IMG/VR virus record: IMGVR_UViG_3300031565_010158
Location: 1-41,833 of that record
DNA length: 41,833 nucleotides
Reading direction: 5' to 3' (one strand)
DNA from: a virus
Shown here: piece by piece, positions 25,501-33,450 of the stretch
How the letters are laid out: each line of letters begins with the position of its first letter
Position numbering within the stretch: position 1 is the first letter of the stretch
Notes under the pieces: generated by a model
Seen by the model: only the letters and a program-made list of their open reading frames with translations
Databases searched by the model: none
Told to the model about the DNA's origin: nothing
Translations under genes and position numbers: made by a program

Positions 25501-26195
25501 AACTTGGAGTGGGGGCACTTGCCAAAGATAGAGAAGAACAAGTTAGGAAGATTATGGAACCTTATGTTAGGGGCGAAAAACAACTTGAAACTCAGTCCGT
25601 TACAGATCCGCATACTGGACAGGTGCAAGAAACATATGTCCTGCCTAAAGAAGTGTTAGATGTTATGGAGGGCAAAGTTGCGGCTCAGATGCCGGGAACT
25701 GAGGCAGAAGAATGGGAATATAGTAGCGAAGAAACGCCAGAAGGCCAAAAGAGAGTAGATCTTAGGCGCAAAGGACCTAAGCCAGAGGATCAAATGCAAG
25801 AACTAACAGAAGATAGTTTCGAGGAACAGCCTCTTGAGGAGACAGATCAAGAAAAAATCAAATCCGAGAAGGAAAAGCCCTCTCCGTTAGAGAAAAAAGA
25901 AGAAGAAGTTAAGTCTTCTACTGACTATTTGTTTAATTTCTTAAAGAAAGAAGGCTTTGTTACGGAAGATGGCGATTTTGTTTCGCCCAAGAAAGAAAAT
26001 AAGACTTTAAAGATTAAGAAAACAGAAAATAAAAAAGTTAAAGAGGCACAGGTATTACAGGCGTCTCCGGAGCAACAAATGGCATCCGATGGAGTTTATA
26101 TGTTTGGAAGGGAATCTAAGCCGTTTATAATGATAGCTCCGGGTTCTGCTACTGCACCTCCTCAAATTATTCAATCGGAGTCGAAAAGAGTTTAA
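22596..26195 (+). CDS. Ycf46-like double AAA+ ATPase, second, enlarged copy
   Basis: 1199 residues. The N-terminal ~350 are helical and unknown (starting with KKFYKKAS). A degenerate AAA lobe has VLILDDFD (D386, D387), NRIIVILSSDKIVNLP and no P-loop. After a coiled-coil spacer (about 640-695) comes a canonical AAA+ domain: Walker A GPPGVGKS at 711-718, Walker B YLIDEIDRQ (D770, E771), sensor-1 FFIMTSNN and LLQRVSEAYHVELP. The last ~200 residues are Glu/Lys-rich and disordered, ending with KEAQVLQASPEQQ. Same lobe order as the gene at 20283, but much longer; the pair are probably diverged paralogs that could form a mixed ring. The start is supported by GAGGG. Confidence 0.8.
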   Translation: MKSVDKLNYKLSEFFKSKKFYKKASLGNFSDIKDKEEMAKSAVMTKEMLDLPKYQSIISDLKGSTGIVNFVTNDEYQPLVELLIKTAFPSTTNDIYNMGQSEASGEEYFISPSFFAKDAVAGSSQQAQAARTKLQDLLLGTKAHMTREWLKKEKHFTDDQIQHLLGSPNQQGAIDQIMQQQAQNPGAPLSDANPLGVLVSMYEMRMSAIKSKYDPNIQQINKELLEHSTGERELKVSDINEKKEQREIWISLKRSEINNINNTIGKAITVEKWYPGQSYRNSDGFISSTTQEEAVAASVELAMKIQANKPEADILRASLDLKMKLEDYQTNNSNLQQVKEQFIKFLGNGTHDDYLRIRANIRGLYMQLQYAFVSMVKRQGKVLILDDFDKSVLCNPAHPEGNETRLDDLTRGAFLDFAGKNASNLERDDSQGKRERGNRIIVILSSDKIVNLPASSVVEMDVAPVDIAEAEIIVRNILKQYATDASRNLKRRLHREIDEKHGTKTTGKKGFDKELINEQIESMEDSLASISDDTKKKMMGMIIGMGQRSAIDAVRTAVRSGLKVDDSNVLDVEISFDEKTIISNLRNTVNTKLSTDVYGLTVLEPEVEFDNYAYKRTSEWANKVRGMKDVRDELVDLKECIKDNEQRIRSIDKDIAISNKMPAGDKRKLDKEDVTLLMQERKGLIDQTAHYKTDRHSIAANDIPHVYVLYGPPGVGKSIWAHALASLLKINIKTVDIGAQKDKWLGNTEKNAIRLFNSMKNSRDTIYLIDEIDRQVEMGGAQSVGTHETTKEIVSRFLEFFDNTENERLFRKNNVFFIMTSNNVQDIDTALLQRVSEAYHVELPDEPEDYQKFFKSYMDVEKNRFPDDPWFCALEDKNTEECWTTTFNMVNALDWEEISKVFAEKQIDFRSLKKMLQQAFNAHRSWRIRMKLIGKGREVEPLGLPLTTENLLAVGHIIETGAESNDAFKLGVGALAKDREEQVRKIMEPYVRGEKQLETQSVTDPHTGQVQETYVLPKEVLDVMEGKVAAQMPGTEAEEWEYSSEETPEGQKRVDLRRKGPKPEDQMQELTEDSFEEQPLEETDQEKIKSEKEKPSPLEKKEEEVKSSTDYLFNFLKKEGFVTEDGDFVSPKKENKTLKIKKTENKKVKEAQVLQASPEQQMASDGVYMFGRESKPFIMIAPGSATAPPQIIQSESKRV

Positions 26196-26232
26196 AGCTA
26201 AAGAAAGAACATAAAATAAAGGAAAGAGAGAT

Positions 26233-27324
26233 ATGAAAATTAATAGAATGGCAGAAGAAAAGACAGCACCTAGTTGGCTGTTTGAGGGTAGCAATGCTCC
26301 GGAATTTTCTGACTCTGATTATATCATTAACGAAGAGTTTAGTAGAATTCAGTTGATGCCAGATCGGTTATCAGAGGATGATCTTGTTTCTGAAAGAGAA
26401 ACTATAGAGGCCTGTGCGGTAAAGGGATCTCTTTATCATTATAGCTCTAACTGGGAAACTACAACTAAGTCGGCACTCAAGGAATACGCTTTGGTTTGTG
26501 GTATGGATATGTCTAAATTTAGGGCTATTGATCCTGTAACAGTTGTAGAAGCAAATTGTGGTTCATGCCATCAATTGCCTGATTATGATTCGTTTTTTCA
26601 AACAAAGGTTCAGGAAAAACTGAAAGAAAAAGGAGTGAATAGTCTTGATGATTTGTCTGAAGGAGAACAAAAAGGGTTTTTTAAAGAGGTAGATAAAAGT
26701 TGGAAGGGAAAAGACGAGGTGACAGCTATGTTGAATGATCCGTTTAAGATAGATGAAAAGGCTGATATGAGCCATATGGAAAAAGCAAATTGGGAAGACA
26801 GTAAAAAACAGGGCAACATGGATCTTAGACCGTCTATGAAAGGAGGTATTATTCCTCTTAGAGGCGGCGAGGATTATAATAAGAGTCCTGAAACTAGAAC
26901 TGCACAAGGACAAAATAGTATAGGGAACGCAGATGCTATTAAAGATCTTATTGAAAACGAACAAGAAGATACTGGCGCAAGACTTAGAAGAGAGAATGAA
27001 GAAAGAAGAAATACCGATGCAAAACATCAGGAGTGGGAACAGGATCAGGTTGATAAAATAGGAGATGTATCAATTGTCCCTAAGGGCAATGTTTTTCAAA
27101 CAGAATCCATGAATGCTCAGCCTGGTATTAAGGGGGACGATCCTTTTGGTCTTGACGCAATTCCTGAAAAAACTCAGGGCGAAAAGATTGCTGAAGTTAA
27201 CGAAGATCGAAGAAAAACAATTCAAGGTGAAAACAAAGAAGATTTTGAATTTAGTTCTAATAAAGCTCCTGTTCGTAGAATTTCTGATTTGTTTGGCGAA
27301 GAACTTAAAAAGCATTTAGGATAA
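26233..27324 (+). CDS. Unknown charged protein
   Basis: 363 residues, family not recognised. The first ~130 look folded and include KEYALVCGMDM and EANCGSCHQLPDYDSF, a CxxC that might bind metal. From about 140 on, it is rich in Glu, Lys, Asn and Gln with little hydrophobic core. Two similar segments, RRENEERRNTDAKHQEWEQ and EVNEDRRKTIQGENKEDFE, repeat an NE-[ED]-RR unit. The C-terminus APVRRISDLFGEELKKHLG is a likely amphipathic helix. Starts 38 nt after the AAA+ gene with GGAAAGAGAG upstream, and is coupled to the next gene by TAATG. Confidence 0.65.
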   Translation: MKINRMAEEKTAPSWLFEGSNAPEFSDSDYIINEEFSRIQLMPDRLSEDDLVSERETIEACAVKGSLYHYSSNWETTTKSALKEYALVCGMDMSKFRAIDPVTVVEANCGSCHQLPDYDSFFQTKVQEKLKEKGVNSLDDLSEGEQKGFFKEVDKSWKGKDEVTAMLNDPFKIDEKADMSHMEKANWEDSKKQGNMDLRPSMKGGIIPLRGGEDYNKSPETRTAQGQNSIGNADAIKDLIENEQEDTGARLRRENEERRNTDAKHQEWEQDQVDKIGDVSIVPKGNVFQTESMNAQPGIKGDDPFGLDAIPEKTQGEKIAEVNEDRRKTIQGENKEDFEFSSNKAPVRRISDLFGEELKKHLG

Positions 27325-27518
27325 TGAAGATAATCAAACTATCTGCTCTTGCTGACGATTTAGAAGATGCTTATGACGGATTGAATAAAGCATTAGAATA
27401 TCTAAGTCAAAATTATGTTGGTAAAACGAAGATAGAGATTAAGAAGGCGTTAAAGAAGCTTGAAATAGTTAGGCCTCATTTGAAACATAAGGGTAGACCG
27501 TTCAGGAGAAAATTGTAA
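27324..27518 (+). CDS. Unknown small basic helical protein
   Basis: 64 residues: MKIIKLSALADDLEDAYDG, a predicted helical pair, and a basic tail KHKGRPFRRKL. The ATG overlaps the previous TAA by one base and has AGGA just upstream. The stop again overlaps the next ATG, making a coupled chain of four genes. No family recognised. Confidence 0.6.
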   Translation: MKIIKLSALADDLEDAYDGLNKALEYLSQNYVGKTKIEIKKALKKLEIVRPHLKHKGRPFRRKL

Positions 27519-27637
27519 TGAAACAGAAACAAAATCAGAAAGTTGCAGATATTATTGATAAAAGAATGGTAAGGAAGGCCGAATGTAAAAAAGAACTTAT
27601 AGCTTCTATCAAAAAAGACTTAAAGAGGAGAAAGTAA
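27518..27637 (+). CDS. Unknown 39-residue basic protein
   Basis: A short frame starting MKQKQNQKVADIIDKRM and ending KKDLKRRK. Support comes from AGGAGA 9 nt before the ATG and from TAATG overlaps at both ends with its neighbours, which makes a chance reading frame unlikely. It is Lys/Arg-rich and probably helical. Function unknown. Confidence 0.55.
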   Translation: MKQKQNQKVADIIDKRMVRKAECKKELIASIKKDLKRRK

Positions 27638-28887
27638 TGGATTTTTTTACCAGCCCAGAAGATTTAAGAGGATGGATTAAGACGCAAAAATCTCCGGACG
27701 AAGCGGCTCATAAGATTATGGAGATTATAGGGAAAGAAGAGGAACAGGATATAGTTGACACTTGCAGATCTATTTTTCAGGGAGAAGATCAGACGGCTTC
27801 GAGGATTTTATTTGACGTTTTAGCTAAATATAACATAACAAGTATAAAAGAGGGGAATATGAAAGATACTAAATTAAAAAAAGAAGCCCAGATTTATAGA
27901 GGTGAGGCTCCATTATATCAAGATATGCCTATGAGGGTCTGTCCTAAGCTTCCTCGTAGCGTAGGCAGAGTAGTTAACACTATTCATTGTCGAGATCGTT
28001 GCATAGACAGTATATCGTTAGACGACGATCCTAAGAGGGTTTATTGCGCAGAAGCTCTTTGGCGTAGAAATGTAATGGATAAGTTTTCAAGAGAATTTAA
28101 GAACAAAGAAGGTAAATGGGTGGGCGGCTATATTAATGATAGATTTCAGGTCTTTCATGATGACGGCGGCAACCAAATGGAATTAGCTAATAAGGAACGA
28201 ACAAGAAAGCCTAGACCTCATCAGTATTCCACAGAGAGAAGGCTTAGTGAAGGCAGAGGAGAAAAAACATACGACCTTACGGCATCTTCTAAAAAAATGG
28301 TAAAGCTGGCATCTGTTGAAAACTATGTTTCTGACGATAAAATTTATAAGGTATTTTCAGATATTGTAGAAATGCACGAAGCAGGATTGACTAGTGAAGA
28401 CATTATCTATAAGGTTGCTGAACACTATAATGAATCTATTATAAATGTTGCTGTTATCCATAAAGTAGCTATGAAACAACTCCTAAGGCATAATGGTGTT
28501 GTATATTCCCATAATAATTCTCAGAAGGTTCAAAAAACAGCACAGCAGATTCCAGGTCTGACTACTATGGTGTCCAAGAAGGATATTCAAATAGTATCAT
28601 TAGCAGATGGTCAGCCAAAAACGTTAAAAATAGAAACTCCAGTGGTAATGGTTTCAAACAATCAAGAGTCTCCAATTTTTCAGATTGTTGATGGGCCGGA
28701 TGCGGGAGACCAGTTTAAACTGAGTCAACAGCTAGATATCAATGACTCTTTTGGGATTCTTGAAGACGTTGCTCAGGGCATGATTCAAGATGGTGCAGAA
28801 GAAATAGGATTAAACGAACAAGTGCCGTCTAATGAAATTGCCGAAACTACGGAACAGGGTAAAGAATTTCCGATAGTTGAAGTGTAA
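27637..28887 (+). CDS. Unknown structural-type protein with internal start site
   Basis: 416 residues; GAGGAG upstream of the ATG. Residues 1-74 form one helical unit. At residue 75 an in-frame ATG (27859) follows AGAGGGG by 5 nt, and the sequence changes character (MKDTKLKKEAQIYRGEAP), so a shorter product is possible. The middle (about 95-200) contains several Cys (MRVCPKLP, HCRDRC, VYCAEALW). KKMVKLASVE and QKVQKTAQQIPG mark linkers before a helical and then a beta-rich C-terminal part. The next gene is the portal, so a head-related role is reasonable, but no family is recognised. Confidence 0.65.
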   Translation: MDFFTSPEDLRGWIKTQKSPDEAAHKIMEIIGKEEEQDIVDTCRSIFQGEDQTASRILFDVLAKYNITSIKEGNMKDTKLKKEAQIYRGEAPLYQDMPMRVCPKLPRSVGRVVNTIHCRDRCIDSISLDDDPKRVYCAEALWRRNVMDKFSREFKNKEGKWVGGYINDRFQVFHDDGGNQMELANKERTRKPRPHQYSTERRLSEGRGEKTYDLTASSKKMVKLASVENYVSDDKIYKVFSDIVEMHEAGLTSEDIIYKVAEHYNESIINVAVIHKVAMKQLLRHNGVVYSHNNSQKVQKTAQQIPGLTTMVSKKDIQIVSLADGQPKTLKIETPVVMVSNNQESPIFQIVDGPDAGDQFKLSQQLDINDSFGILEDVAQGMIQDGAEEIGLNEQVPSNEIAETTEQGKEFPIVEV

Positions 28888-28901
28888 ATTATTCACATAT
28901 T

Positions 28902-28935
28902 TTTAACACAAAACTGTATAATATTCTGTGTTAAA
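28902..28935 (+). promoter_or_regulatory. Portal promoter: -10 box inside a perfect 9-bp inverted repeat
   Basis: TTTAACACA (28902-28910) and TGTGTTAAA (28927-28935) are perfect complements around AAACTGTATAATATTC, with TATAAT at 28917-28922. A dimeric regulator bound here would cover the -10 box. The 22.4 kb promoter has a similar frame, so the two may be co-regulated. The leader to ATG 28963 holds GGAG. Confidence 0.6.
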
Positions 28936-28962
28936 GTTTGTATTTATTGAATGGAGTTTATA

Positions 28963-31251
28963 ATGGCAGGCGGTCCGGTTATTCAAACCAGTAATCTTAG
29001 TGATACATTTAGGGCTCTTCGCAACAGAGATCCATCTAAATTAATCAGTCAGGACGTTCCTTATGCTCCTGATTACAAATCTGTACCTTCCCAAAATTAT
29101 GGCCCAACCACTTCTGTCTCTAATGCGTTCGGCGGAGGGGGCATGTATCGGTTTGGTTCTGCCTCTTCAAACTCAGGAATTATTTACGGTCAGCCACAGT
29201 TTTTCTCACCAGTTCATACTCCTATCAACTGGCAAATACCATCCAAAAGACTAGAGCAATACCAATGGGCAAGATTTTTTTATGAGAATGAGCCTAAGGT
29301 TGCTTCTTCGATGGACTTCTATAGTTATTTTCCGATGAATGACTTTGACAATGAATGCAAAGATCGTAATGTTAAGAAATATTTTGATAAGCTAAAGAAA
29401 AGGATTGAACTTCCTAAGTGGCTTCGATTAATGAGTCATGAGATTCATTTACTTGGAGACTGTTTCCCGTTCATAGAAATTTCTTGTGATCATTGTGGAG
29501 GTTTAGGCAGAACTGGAGATGAGATATGTGAACATGCCGGCGGAACTATTAGGCGCATTGTTATTTTAAATCCAGATTATGTCGAAGTGTATAGTTCTCC
29601 TCTTATGCCGGATCCTCTTATAGCTCTTAAGCCGGACGAAGAACTAATTAATATGGTTCAAAAGAGAACTCCTGGTTATGAGAAATTAAGTCCCGATGTT
29701 ATAAAATTAATCTCGGCTGGCAAACCAATTCGTCTGGATAACCGTAATGTTTCTCATCTTATGTATGGAGAAAGCGGATATACCTCCTATGGCGTTGGAA
29801 TGGTCAGAAGATTATTTCCTATCCTTTCATATAAAACTAAATTGATGGTGGCACAATGGATAGTGGCAGAAAGATTAATTGTTCCTATTAAGGTTGTTAA
29901 GGTTGGTACCGATGAACGTCCTGCTGGCCCTGCTGATATTGCTGCTGTTCAGTCTCAATTAGCTCAAACAGCAAATGACCCAAATTTAACTATTGTTACT
30001 CATCACGCATTTGAATTAGATTGGTATGGTGCCGCTGGTAAAGTTCTAACTCTATCTAATGAATTTGACTTTATTAATCAGGAAATTCTTGATGGTATGA
30101 TGATTAATAATGCATTGCTAAATGGAGAAGGACCAAATTTCAGTAATGCTGCTGTTGGTATTGAGGCTATGATAGAAAGGCTTGAAACTTTTCGTAGGGA
30201 AGTGGCTACATGGATTGAAGAACGTATTTATTTGCCAGAAGCTATACGTCAAGACTTTAAGGAAATAGACGAAGAAACTGGCGAAGTAGAATATATTTAT
30301 CCTAAGGTCAAATGGAACGCAATGCACCTGCGAGATCAGCAGCAGTATCGTACATTTGTATTGCAGTTGTATGAAAAAGGGCTTTTGAGTGCCCAGACTG
30401 TCCTTGAAGCATTTGATTTCGATCCAGATCAGGAAATAGAGAGAAAGAGATATGATGCTGTTCAGTTGATGGCGCTTGGACAGGGCATTGGAGGCGCCGG
30501 AGGTGCCGGAGGCATTGGTGGCGCAGAAATGGGTGGCGGCTTTGGCGGCGGAATGCCACCGATGGGTGGCGCTCCTGGAGGCGCTCCTGGAGGAGACATG
30601 GGCGGAATGGGAGGCATGGGCGGAGGTGATATGGGAGGCGGAGCTCCAATAAGTGCTCCAGGTGCCGGAGGAATGTCTGGCGCCGCTCCTGCATTAGCTT
30701 CGGCAAAGACTTCATTAGATATAGCTAACCCTTCTGAATATGGTGGTAAAGTATTAAAAAAGAAGTCTAGAGAGAGAGCTGATTCTGAAAAAAAGAAAAT
30801 TTATCAGCGACAGTCTGGGCAAAATGCAAAACAGGGAGATCAGGGTAATGGAATGACGGGGGCGAGAGATCTCAAGGGCAGGATAGTTTTTACAAAGCCC
30901 GAAAGAGAATTGCTTACTGCTCTTTCTAAATATAAAAGCGATGGCCTTATTAAATACCCCATAATTCCGCAATACCCAGTTTCTTTTGGAAATGTAGAAT
31001 ATCCAATAGATTTTGCATTGCCTCATTTAAAAATAGGAATTGAGGCCGATGGTGAGGTTTTTCATTCTGCTCCAAAGCAAATAGTTCATGATAACGAGAG
31101 AGATATGAAGCTTTCTCAGTCTGGATGGACAATATTAAGATTTAAGGACGCAGAAATAGAAAAGCAAGTAGAGCGAGTAATGAGTACCATCATTAAAACT
31201 ATTATGCAGAAAGAAATGGCTCTAGAGAAACAAAAGCAAGAAATAAAATAA
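28963..31251 (+). CDS. Portal protein fused to a DUF559/Vsr-like nuclease domain
   Basis: 762 residues from ATG 28963, chosen over in-frame 28951 because GGAG lies 6 nt before it. Residues about 80-480 are a phage portal: QWARFFYENEPKVASSMDFY, the DWYGAAGKVLTLSNEFDF region and IMINNALLNGEGPNFSNA-type wing and stem sequence. The portal is the DNA channel at the head vertex. C175-x2-C178 with GGLGRTGDEIC looks like a zinc knuckle. A Gly/Met/Pro-rich linker (about 507-574) leads to a C-terminal domain with YPIDFALP (D683), IGIEADGEVFH (E694, D696, H701), a conserved NERD element and GWTILRF. That is the PD-(D/E)xK pattern of DUF559/Vsr-like endonucleases. I know of no standard portal with this domain. 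Confidence 0.87.
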   Translation: MAGGPVIQTSNLSDTFRALRNRDPSKLISQDVPYAPDYKSVPSQNYGPTTSVSNAFGGGGMYRFGSASSNSGIIYGQPQFFSPVHTPINWQIPSKRLEQYQWARFFYENEPKVASSMDFYSYFPMNDFDNECKDRNVKKYFDKLKKRIELPKWLRLMSHEIHLLGDCFPFIEISCDHCGGLGRTGDEICEHAGGTIRRIVILNPDYVEVYSSPLMPDPLIALKPDEELINMVQKRTPGYEKLSPDVIKLISAGKPIRLDNRNVSHLMYGESGYTSYGVGMVRRLFPILSYKTKLMVAQWIVAERLIVPIKVVKVGTDERPAGPADIAAVQSQLAQTANDPNLTIVTHHAFELDWYGAAGKVLTLSNEFDFINQEILDGMMINNALLNGEGPNFSNAAVGIEAMIERLETFRREVATWIEERIYLPEAIRQDFKEIDEETGEVEYIYPKVKWNAMHLRDQQQYRTFVLQLYEKGLLSAQTVLEAFDFDPDQEIERKRYDAVQLMALGQGIGGAGGAGGIGGAEMGGGFGGGMPPMGGAPGGAPGGDMGGMGGMGGGDMGGGAPISAPGAGGMSGAAPALASAKTSLDIANPSEYGGKVLKKKSRERADSEKKKIYQRQSGQNAKQGDQGNGMTGARDLKGRIVFTKPERELLTALSKYKSDGLIKYPIIPQYPVSFGNVEYPIDFALPHLKIGIEADGEVFHSAPKQIVHDNERDMKLSQSGWTILRFKDAEIEKQVERVMSTIIKTIMQKEMALEKQKQEIK

Positions 31252-31325
31252 AAGAAGGAATTATCATAGTTTTTCACGAAGAATGTTTTAAGCGAAAATT
31301 TTTGTATTTTTGTGTTGAGGCAATT

Positions 31326-31748
31326 ATGAAGCGATTTGCTAGAGAAAAACTAGTTGAGAAAGACATAGAATGGGGCGAGACGTATACTGACAAAACATTG
31401 TTTCTCAAAGACCAATTTGAAGACGTAGTAGGTCCTGGAAGTTATTTTAGATTTGAAGGTGAAGATTCAGGGAGTGGGGATAGATATTATTGTATTCTTG
31501 GTCCAGCCAAAGTTCATAAACCAAGGGCTAAGTTTTTTGCAGGCGTTAGAAAACTTCCTGCAACTTTTTCGGCAGGCGGGAAATATTTTGACAGTATGGA
31601 TTCGGCAGCACGATACGCAAGGGAGACATGGGGAGTTCCTACACCGGAATCATTACGGCCTTATACATCGGCTAGCCTCTACGGAATAGCAGGGAAAATC
31701 AAGAAATGGAAAGACCAGAGAGACCAGAAAGAAGAGAATAATGAATAA
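31326..31748 (+). CDS. Unknown small protein
   Basis: 140 residues from ATG 31326, preferred to upstream GTG/TTG codons because TTGAGG lies 5 nt before it. Residues 30-75 look beta-rich (GSYFRFEGEDSGSGDRYY, then LGPAKVHKP). Then come a helix SMDSAARYARETWGV and a basic C-terminus. The leader contains TATTTTTGTGTTGA, shared with 19425. It overlaps the next gene by 8 nt. No family recognised. Confidence 0.65.
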   Translation: MKRFAREKLVEKDIEWGETYTDKTLFLKDQFEDVVGPGSYFRFEGEDSGSGDRYYCILGPAKVHKPRAKFFAGVRKLPATFSAGGKYFDSMDSAARYARETWGVPTPESLRPYTSASLYGIAGKIKKWKDQRDQKEENNE

Positions 31749-33450
31749 ATTTAACCTTAGTCAATGGGAATCCAACAAGGTAGCGGAATACGTTGGAAGA
31801 TACGTAAAGGCTATGGGATATACTCATCAAAAATACAGAGACCAGTATAGGTGGTGGGACTATGATACATTAAGGGAAAGTCCTCCGGAAGATTGGAGTA
31901 ATTGGGTTTCTGCTGATCCGAGCTTAGTCGATGCTTTAAGAGATGCTGCAGACATTAGATGGAAGAAATTAAGAGAAGTTAGACAGATATATGGAATATC
32001 ATCCCAAGAGGCCGCTAAGATTGTTAAAACATATGTTGGGTACCATCCCTCTTATGGTGGCTATATTTGTCAACTTGGGCCTTATATTAGTGCAGGTGGA
32101 GGACATGGTAGTGGATTTATTATAGAAGAAGCTATAGATAAATTCGGATATTACATCAAGAGGAAAAGAAGATCTACTCCCGAACAGGTTATGAAATCTG
32201 TTTTGAAGAACATCAGTGGCTATCAAAATAGATTTGGAATAGATTTTGATGCCTCAGATTTCGGATACGTTATAAAAGAAAATCCATCTGAATTCGATTC
32301 TGTTAGGTCCAGGCAGCCTAATAAAACAGTTAGAGAATATGTTTCTACTCTCGACCCACAAAGTCCAGAGGCACAATCCTTTTTTGACAGAGCTCCAATG
32401 GTAGGGGAAGGCTCTCATTTTACTCTTAATAATAGAGGATATGATAAATTATTGAGGGGTTTAATGGGAACATGGTATCAAGAAGCAATTAGAGAAAGAA
32501 TGGCACAGCAAAATTTAACAGAGGAACAGGTAGTAAATTCTATTTTGACAAATCCTGAAACCTTAAGATCTATTTATACGTCTACTTATCAAAAATGGCA
32601 AGAAGCAAGAAATAGTGGTGAGGCCGCAGCTGCTGGTATGACCGCCCCCCCTAAGTTTATGGATGCGTCTCTTAAACCAAAATCAGGACAAGTTATAATG
32701 AGTACCATTCCTTCAAATAAGAGTATGGTAAGTGAGTTAGAGTTTCGTCAGGAAATTTTGCAGTTGTTATCAGAAGGGGTTGACTCTCCAGAAGCAATAG
32801 CGGGAAGATTAAACGCCGATCCTGCAAGAGAAATAAAGAATAGGGCTCTTCAAGGTCGAGGAAGAGAATCGGTTGTTATTTCCCCCGATGAAGTTCAAAT
32901 GCGAATTAATAGAATAAACGCTCTTCGTGAAAGTGATGATGGACAGAAAGATTATCAACAGCTCCTTGGCGAAAACTCCCAAATGATTGATGAGTTAGCC
33001 GTAGGAAGAGGATTTGATGATCTTAGAACAGCCTTTGAGATGGCTGCAATGTATTTCTCTAGTATGCCAGTAGAACCCAAGAGCGGTGCAAAATTAGGTT
33101 CTGCCAACTCCATTATTTTTAATCCTCCGGAGAATTTTGAGAATTTTACAAGTCAGGATCTGGCTAGGTTTAGGAGAGAGCGGACTGGTAAAACCGAAGA
33201 AGAATTGGCTACCGAAGAAGATGTTGCCAGAGATATTGGAGAGATTCCTTTAACAAAAGAAGAAGAACCTGCCCCAGAAAGAGTTCCTGAAGCAGAATTA
33301 CCTGATGAAAAAAATGATTTAGAAGAACTTCTTGGTCGAACATTAAAAAATCTTATCAAAATAGCAGCAGAGCTCGATGAAGAAGGCAAAGATGATGCTG
33401 CTGAAGAGATTCATAAAGTAATTAGGAAATATCAAGAGAGGATTTTATAA
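31741..33450 (+). CDS. Unknown structural-region protein
   Basis: 569 residues. The N-terminal ~270 form a folded region rich in aromatic residues (YRDQYRWWDYDTL, GTWYQEAIRERM). The centre (about 330-430) is helical. The tail from about 480 is Glu/Pro-rich, with NLIKIAAELDEEGKDDAAEE near the end. No catalytic motif is seen. The start overlaps the previous gene by 8 nt, and its TAA overlaps the protease ATG by one base, so it is translated together with the protease/scaffold gene. A minor head protein is the likeliest role by position only. Confidence 0.65.
   Translation: MNKFNLSQWESNKVAEYVGRYVKAMGYTHQKYRDQYRWWDYDTLRESPPEDWSNWVSADPSLVDALRDAADIRWKKLREVRQIYGISSQEAAKIVKTYVGYHPSYGGYICQLGPYISAGGGHGSGFIIEEAIDKFGYYIKRKRRSTPEQVMKSVLKNISGYQNRFGIDFDASDFGYVIKENPSEFDSVRSRQPNKTVREYVSTLDPQSPEAQSFFDRAPMVGEGSHFTLNNRGYDKLLRGLMGTWYQEAIRERMAQQNLTEEQVVNSILTNPETLRSIYTSTYQKWQEARNSGEAAAAGMTAPPKFMDASLKPKSGQVIMSTIPSNKSMVSELEFRQEILQLLSEGVDSPEAIAGRLNADPAREIKNRALQGRGRESVVISPDEVQMRINRINALRESDDGQKDYQQLLGENSQMIDELAVGRGFDDLRTAFEMAAMYFSSMPVEPKSGAKLGSANSIIFNPPENFENFTSQDLARFRRERTGKTEEELATEEDVARDIGEIPLTKEEEPAPERVPEAELPDEKNDLEELLGRTLKNLIKIAAELDEEGKDDAAEEIHKVIRKYQERIL

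Noticed and set aside
30308-30715. A 135-codon - strand frame rich in Arg, His and Pro opposite the portal linker
   Set aside because: It is the mirror of the Gly/Met-rich linker; composition comes from the repeats, and there is no start signal.
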